Program-made: the position numbers and the translations under genes
The notes under the pieces: generated by a model
What the model was told of the DNA's origin: nothing
The model's database searches: none
What the model saw: only the letters and a program-made list of their open reading frames with translations
Shown: piece after piece, positions 58,158 through 64,000 of the stretch
How the letters are laid out: each line of letters opens with the position of its first letter
Numbering within the stretch: position 1 is the stretch's first letter
Assembly: GCA_905221605.1 (NCBI GenBank)
Contig: CAJNDS010000042.1
Span: forward strand, 110,001-174,000
Direction: 5' to 3'
Origin: Symbiodinium natans
Lineage: Eukaryota > Sar > Dinophyceae > Suessiales > Symbiodiniaceae
Length of the DNA stretch: 64,000 bases

Positions 58158-58504
58158 CTACATCCGTCAGCAGAACCCCGGAAGCCCTGTGTAGGCTTGC
58201 TCGGCGTGCGCTGTGCCACATGCAGCAATCGGCAACCTGCGGCTTCCTTTTGAGAACTTTTTTTCGCAGTTCCCACATGAAGTTAGGCAAAAAGCATTCC
58301 CTGCCCTCCCCGGGTCATCCCGTGGAGCCCGACTCCGGCCGATTTCAGCTAAGGGTCTCCGCGCTTGGATGCACGTCAGGGCCAGCGATGGCCGCCAGGC
58401 CAGGCCAACTCGAGGCGGCTGCAGGTTTCCAAAGCTGCCATTGCACAGCGTCCACCGGCGACATACCGCTCACCCTGTTGGCAAAGAAGCCCTGGTTTGG
58501 AGCT

Positions 58505-59235
58505 CACTGAATAGCACCTACTCTCGTGCCGAGGGCTTGAAGGCCCGGAGAGGAGTACCAAGAGCGGTTCAAACATGAAGCTCCGTCGAAGAAAAGTCCT
58601 GCGAACTGCCAGCGCTACGACCACCGCCAATATCCCCCGTAAAATAACCATTCGATGAGGTTGGGAAGAACGACTGGAATGTCACCAGAGACCAACCTGA
58701 GCTAGACGTTGGATGAACTTCCTTTGAGCCGTTGTCATGCTACCCGGCGCGTATAGCCTAGTCACCCTACGGGCCTACTCCTCAACCGTGAGGAGAAACT
58801 ACTTCGACTGCACTGCGGACGCATAGGGCTGCCTTAACATGCTGTCCGTTGCTTCAGCAATGCTGCCGGCTTCCGAGTTGCGGGAACATGACTTAAAGAA
58901 TTCTAGGCGACTTTGACATTTGGGATTGTGGATTGGAGGGGTTTGCCCCCCAACGGTCAGCCTGAGTCCAGCTGAGGCGAGCGAGGAGCGAGGAGCGGAG
59001 ACCTGCAGAAGTGCCATGGTGACAATCGCTCAGCCCTTTGGGGCTTCGGGGTCTAGGGGGGGGCTCGTTGTTGTTGTTACACCGCGAAACTTGCGATGCG
59101 CAGCAGGGAGACCTTGTCGCGTGGTGGCTGAAAGTGCAGCACTTCCGGAGGCAAAGCAGACTGAAAGCACAGAGAGGGCCCTCCGAACTTCACAAAGCCT
59201 TAAACTTAAACCCTAAACCCGTAACCTTACATGAC
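58505..59235. repeat. Scraps of a further A block (A5)
   Basis: 58,524-58,596 resembles A3 near 45,985-46,050 (GTGCCGAGGGCTTGAAG). 58,925-59,200 resembles A1 near 1,115-1,320 (GGCAAAGCAGACTGAAAGCA). So block A sequence flanks the unique genes on both sides. Between the scraps (58,600-58,920) nothing was recognised. Confidence 0.65.
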
Positions 59236-59959
59236 TAAAGCCGCAGACTGTGCTGCGCCGTGACCAAGCACTGACGCATTGAATCTGCTTTGACGTGTTT
59301 AGTGGGACACTCAGCGAATTTGAACCCTATGTAGTGGGACACTCTTGCGTATGAGATCTCAGCCATCGACACGAGGCTTAGAGATACTGTGTATCTGCAC
59401 GAGGCCAAATATAGCCACTAGTTGAGGTGAACACGTTTTCAAGGGTGTGCTAGGCTACTCTGTTGCGCCCAAGAGTAAAGAACCGTTAAACCCTAAACGC
59501 CCTTCAACTCGTAATTGCTAAAGCCCTAAAACCCTGACACTCCTACAGTCCAGCAGACTCCGTAGAGCCGGAATTCGGCTCAAAGGCTGCGCCCCCACGG
59601 ATGTCGCGGGCTTCAAATACCGCGGAAACGAGACCCTCACGGCCATGCATTCAGGCTTCGGGTTTAGGGGTTAAGTTTCAGGCTTTATAGGGTTTAGGGT
59701 TTAGGGGCTATAGGGGTCAGGGAAGGAGGTTGGGCAAGTGGCTTGAGGGCCGTGTCTATTGAAGAGCTGGACATTTGCACCCTACCTGTGCTGCCAATTC
59801 TAGTTCCTTGCTGGAGATGTTCCTCCCTGGCTGATTCGTAGTGGAGCAAGGAACTGAGGCATCCAAAACAGAAGAGGAACTACGCTGGCCTGGGTAGCTC
59901 GTGCTCGAAGTGCTGAACAACCCTAAACCCTGAACCCTAAACACTAAAACCTAACAAAT

Positions 59960-60106
59960 CCTAAACCCTAAACCCTAAACCCTAAACCCTAAACCCTAAA
60001 CCCTAAACCCTAAACCCTAAACCCTAAACCCTAAACCCTAAACCCTAAACCCTAAACCCTAAACCCTAAACCCTAAACCCTAAACCCTAAACCCTAAACC
60101 CTAAAC
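59960..60106 (-). repeat. Perfect telomere repeat array, 21 copies of CCCTAAA
   Basis: 147 bases of CCCTAAA on the plus strand without a single change, i.e. TTTAGGG on minus. This is the plant- and dinoflagellate-type telomere unit. It is interstitial, with single-copy sequence on both sides. Confidence 0.98.
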
Positions 60107-60922
60107 AAACCCGCACCTCCCATTTGGCTGTAGCATAGTCCCAAAACAGGATACGCACTCAAAGCCGCACACGGTAATTACTCTGCCCAGGCCTTCAGAA
60201 AAGGAAAAGGCTGAGGCCACACACAAGGCATCACCTTTCTGAATGAAGCACCCCAGCCTAACCTCCAAGGATCAGCTGCATGCATCGGATGGTTTAGGGA
60301 TGCTAGGGCGTGCAAAGGGTTTAGGGCTCAGCTGTTTTGAGATTTAGCAGTAATTGGACTGAACCTCGCGTCACAGCTTTCCTTCGACATAAATGGGGTT
60401 CTCTTGTTAAGGACTTTGATTTCGCCCTATTGGCGTAACTGAGTTTCAGCTCCTTAAATAAAACGAAGTAACCCGACTTGAAAGAATACTTTCACCCTAA
60501 ACCCTGAAGCCTTGACCCTAAACCCTAGACCCTAGACCCTCTATCCTGAAGCTTTCAAAGGCGAGGTCTTGCTCGATTCACTGCTCACGGGGCCCTTCAG
60601 TCGTGCGCGCGAGTCAACGTTGCAATCAGCCTCAAGGGTTTGCATTGTTTGGGGATTAAGGTTCGGTGTTCAATGCAAGCTCCAAGGGGTGTGTTGTTCT
60701 TTTCTTCGGGTGGGAGGCTACCCTGAATCCTAGTTAACACTAAACCCTAATTTCGATAAACGCCCCCAACCCGAAACATAGAAACATGAGAAAATTAGAA
60801 AGCCCTTGAAGGGGGAACTGAAATCAGGTCTGATGTCAGGTCTATGCCTTTCCCCCCATTGTCCAAAGGTTCATACCGGGAGCCCTGGGAAGATTTTTAC
60901 TGGATTGTTCAAAAAGGAAAGG

Positions 60923-61030
60923 GGTTAGGGTTTAGGGCTTAGGGTTTAGGGTTTAGGGCTTAGGGCTTAGGGCTTAGGGCTTAGGGCTTAGGGTTTAGGG
61001 TTTAGGGTTTAGGGTCTAGAGTTTGGGGTT
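60923..61030 (+). repeat. Telomere-like array (TTTAGGG / CTTAGGG)
   Basis: About 15 heptamers, TTTAGGG flanking a CTTAGGG block, in the orientation opposite to the 59,960 array. Shorter CCCTAAA runs are at 61,633-61,655 and 62,370-62,395. Confidence 0.95.
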
Positions 61031-61715
61031 TAGAATAGGGTGAGGGTTAGGAATGCAACTTTTAAGACTAGGTTAAAGGCATGGTATAATTCGGGCTTAG
61101 GACTTTGAAACATCGACCCTACACCAGGGCGTCGAAGATTTCACAGGCTGGGGTGGGTCAACATCTCGCCACGCACAATATGACAAAGCAGAAAAGAATG
61201 CCTCTGTAAATGAGACTTGGTGCCACAGGACAAGCTGAAGCCCAAACAGCCTGAATCCAAACAAACCCTAAACCCCAAGCCCTACACCCCAAGCCCTGAT
61301 GAACATTGGTGCCCTGTAGACCCCTCTTTGATGGGACGCCAAACAGTTAGCGTATTACGAACCCGAAAATTACGGGACCTGGATTCCGATGTATTCCTAA
61401 ACCCCACAATGCACTGAAACGCTTCAATCCTTACGGCGCGAGCATGGCTACTGCAGGTTGGCCACGCAAAAACCCTCTGATGACCTTCCGAAATAAGCCA
61501 AAGGAACATGCAAACACATCTCAAAGAGGTCAAAGGACAATTAAGGGTGGGCAGTTGCTGTGTAGATAAGCCTCTTATACACCGAATTGGTTCCCATACA
61601 TTTTCAGAGAGACTACCAAACAACTTCTCTAGAATGCTAAACCCTAAACCCTAAACCCTCTTGTCAGTTTCGTATTTGAACCTTATGATCTTCGTCGGCA
61701 ATGCTTGTTTTTTTG

Positions 61716-61880
61716 TGGGCAATGGTCATTTTTCGTGGGCAATGGTCATTTCTTCGTGGGCAATGGCCATTTCTTCGTGGGCAATGGTCATGTTTCGTGG
61801 GCAATGGCCATTTCTTCGTGGGCAATGGTCTTGTCGTGGGCAGTGGTCATTTTTCGTGGGCATGGTAATTTTTCGTGGGG
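61716..61880. repeat. 20-21 bp minisatellite (GTGGGCAATGGTCATTTTTC)
   Basis: About eight copies of GTGGGCAATGGTCATTTTTC or the 21-base variant with TTTCTTC; the last copies are shortened. Confidence 0.9.
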
Positions 61881-61920
61881 TTTAGGGTTTCGGGTTTAGG
61901 GTTTGGGGTTTCGGGGCCCC

Positions 61921-62105
61921 GTCTCTTGCCCCGCCCCCCCCCCCACTCTTGCCCCCCCCCCCCCCCCCCTCCCCCCTCCAGGGCTGAGGGTCTCAAGGGT
62001 TGAGGGTCGGGTCTCAGCAGGGTCTCAAGGGTTGAGGGTCTCGAGGGTTTAGGGTCTCAAAGGTTGAGGGTCTCAACGGTTTAGGGTCTCAAGGGTTCAG
62101 GACGT
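61921..62105. repeat. C-run followed by GGGTCTCAAGGGTTGA repeats
   Basis: Poly-C tracts at 61,930-61,971 pass into seven or so imperfect 15-17 bp units based on GGGTCTCAAGGGTTGA. Confidence 0.85.
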
Positions 62106-62146
62106 GCGCTGGTGGTTCACGTGCCCGAGGGCGGGGTGGGGTGACT

Positions 62147-62285
62147 GCAGGGGAAACGTTCCGTAACAAAGTGGCGCTTTTTTTGAAGGGGAAACATGTT
62201 TTTGCGAAGGGGACACGCTCCGTAACAAAGTGCGCGCTTTTTTGAAGGGACAACGCTCCGTAACGCTCCGTAACAAAGTGGCGCT
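62147..62285. repeat. Imperfect repeats with CTCCGTAACAAAGTG
   Basis: Three imperfect units share CGCTCCGTAACAAAGTGGCG and a T-run with GAAGGG; the short CGCTCCGTAA piece is doubled at 62,256-62,275. Confidence 0.8.
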
Positions 62286-62929
62286 GTTTATAAAGAATAT
62301 GTTCGGATGTGGTGGGATTCATTGGGCGGGTGGGTGTTGGTCGAGAGAATGGCTGAACTAGACCTGCTGAACCCTAAACCCTAAACCCTAAACCAACCCC
62401 AATCCCTAAAACGCTAACAGCTGCAAAGGCTCAATTCCACCGGGAGGGAGTTGCATTAGGTGACGTCAAGAGCAAACCTAGACTGTCGAGTTGCCGACAC
62501 GGGGGTGAAACTCTACCCGGGGATGACATTTTGGGTTTTGTGGTTTCGTGTTTGACGGCTTGGGGTTTAAGGCTCTGTTGCACGTCTGACAGCAGAACAA
62601 CACATGCCCATGCGATAAACTGAAACAACGCGAGGAGTGGACAAGCAGCCGGCGGTCAGGCAGGGGCGCGGAAGTGGAAATCCAAGAAGCGGAAAATCAG
62701 AAAAGCGGAAACAACCACAAGCAGAAAAGCGGAGAAGCATAATTACAAGCGGAGTAAGGTGAGACCAGAGGGCGTGAAAACATGGCCAACAAAACAAAAC
62801 ACAAAAAGCAAAATCCACAAGAAAAACAGAAAAAATAGATACATCTATATATATACCTGGGTCTCCAAAAGACCCTATTACTTTTGGTTGTTTGGAAAAA
62901 ACCGGGTTTTTTAGGAAACGCCCGTAAAA

Positions 62930-63115
62930 AAAACAAACGCCCGTAATACGGGAAACGCCCGTAATTCCGAGATCGGGGAGGATTAGGATTTTACGGGAAA
63001 CGCCCGTAATTCCGAGACCGGGGAGGATTAGGATTTTACGGGAAACGCCCGTAATTCCGAGATGGGGGAGAATCAGGATTTTACCGGAAACGCCCGTACT
63101 TGCAAAATCGGGGAA
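62930..63115. repeat. 45-bp minisatellite with TTACGGG/CCCGTAA hairpin
   Basis: About four copies of a 45-base unit that begins ACGGGAAACGCCCGTAATTC and ends GAGGATTAGGATTTT. Across each junction TTACGGG pairs with CCCGTAA around AAACG. The same CGCCCGTAA word recurs at 63,804-63,855. Confidence 0.9.
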
Positions 63116-63904
63116 ATGAGAATTCGGCATAATAAAATGTACCAATACAACCCACCAAGCACCAAGCTTATAGTGAAGCCTGAACCCTGTCCCCTTCCAG
63201 CTCCTGCAAGGTTGAAGGGTTTAGGGGTTTAGAGAGGGAACACAGGAATGCTCCGGCGAACCCAACTGTAAAATCCGAGCCACAATCCTTCTCAAACCTT
63301 TCCCGAAGCCCTGTATAGACCAACGATATATGGACCTGCCCAAGCGACGCTTATCAGGAGACTTGATAACCCCGGACCCCAGAGACCCTAAGCCTCAGCC
63401 AACCTTTCTCGAAGCCCTGTATAGCACAACAATATAGGTTATTCTGAGTCTTTAACACCAACCCTGCCGACCCCCAAGCACAAGCGACACTTATTATGAG
63501 AAGACGAAACAAACCCCAGACCCTAAGCCTCAGGACTTGCAGGGTTTATAGGTTGGGGTGGGGTTGGGGTATAACGGTTCTGGCACACGACCGTATATGA
63601 GGAGACCCTGTAGACAAACCCATATAAGCCCTATTCACCATATAAGCTCCAGCCAGGACTTCCGAGGGGTTTGGGGTATAGGTGTGGGTTGAATTGGACC
63701 GGATTTGTTAACCTCATTTTTCGTTCCCTTGCCACGACAGTTGCGAAGTTGGACTGTTTTTTCCAGCTGCTAGGATCGCTAGGATCGGCAATAGCAGCCC
63801 AGACGCCCGTAATCTTTATTAAACGCCCGTAAAAACCCGTAATTCGCCCGTAAACTTGTTGATTTAGGCTTTCCGTGGGGTTTCCGTGGGCCCTTACGGA
63901 AAGA

Positions 63905-63995
63905 ATCCACGCAAAAACGCCCATAAAAAACCGTAAAAAAGCCGTAAAAAACCGTAAAAAACCGTAAAAAACCGTAAAAAACCGTAAAAATCCAT
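63905..63995. repeat. AACCGTAAAA decamer repeat
   Basis: Seven near-perfect copies of a 10-base AACCGTAAAA unit close to the window edge; it may continue beyond 64,000. Confidence 0.9.
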
Positions 63996-64000
63996 AATTG

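Larger units (their letters stand above)
59236..64000. other. Gene-free distal region
   Basis: No stretch with exon-like properties was found on either strand in 4.8 kb. The sequence is more AT-rich than the array. It contains many CCCTAAA or TTTAGGG runs in both orientations and the minisatellites listed separately. This would fit subtelomeric or heterochromatic DNA. Confidence 0.6.

Noticed and set aside
61661-61899. Trp/Met/Ser-rich plus-strand frames as a small membrane protein
   Set aside because: They are translations of the GTGGGCAATGGTCATTT minisatellite and shift frame between 20- and 21-base units.

Overview
The window looks like nuclear DNA from a protist, most probably a dinoflagellate. 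This is inferred from four signs: GC-rich, intron-dense genes that all read on the minus strand in tandem; 3' splice sites that are mostly AG|G; 5' splice sites that must often be GC (and once GA) to keep reading frames open; and many interstitial blocks of the TTTAGGG telomere repeat. I could not identify the species. No bacterial, organellar or viral gene was seen.

From 1 to about 54,300 the window is a decayed tandem array of one large unit. Each unit has two parts: an A block of about 8.7 kb, ending in a short conserved module called M here, and a kinase block (K). The order is A1 (1-8,710), kinase remnant K0 (9,393-10,800), M, full kinase K1 (11,398-16,852), A2 (16,972-25,850), kinase remnant K2b (26,050-27,505), M, kinase pseudogene K2 (27,858-31,391), a gutted A block (31,490-34,220), kinase K3 (34,422-39,437), A3 (39,735-49,330) and a truncated A4 (49,373-54,320). 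A1 is nearly identical to A2, while K2 resembles K3 far more than K1, so the array is a mosaic.

K1 and K3 can each be spliced by eye into one continuous SNF1/AMPK-type (CAMKL) serine/threonine kinase domain of about 259 residues in 14 exons. K1 needs GC donors at most introns. K0 and K2b lack their 5' exons. K2 has lost the metal-binding Asp (DFG to YFG) and has a frameshifted first exon and an inverted extra copy of that exon. The A blocks hold a second minus-strand gene of unknown function, seen as short exon-like segments whose protein sequence is preserved in the diverged A3 and A4 copies.

Accessory features include a 42-bp hairpin minisatellite of about 24 copies next to a tRNA-Phe-like, A-tailed element (52.5-53.8 kb), an insertion with terminal inverted repeats and a telomere-like core inside A3 (40.24-41.19 kb), and seven foldback or inverted-duplication structures.

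From 54,490 to about 58,160 there are two unique minus-strand genes, one coding a coiled coil, followed by scraps of a further A block. From 59,250 to 64,000 I see no gene, only telomere-repeat blocks (including 21 perfect CCCTAAA copies) and several minisatellites. All exon joins are manual readings without transcript or database support.
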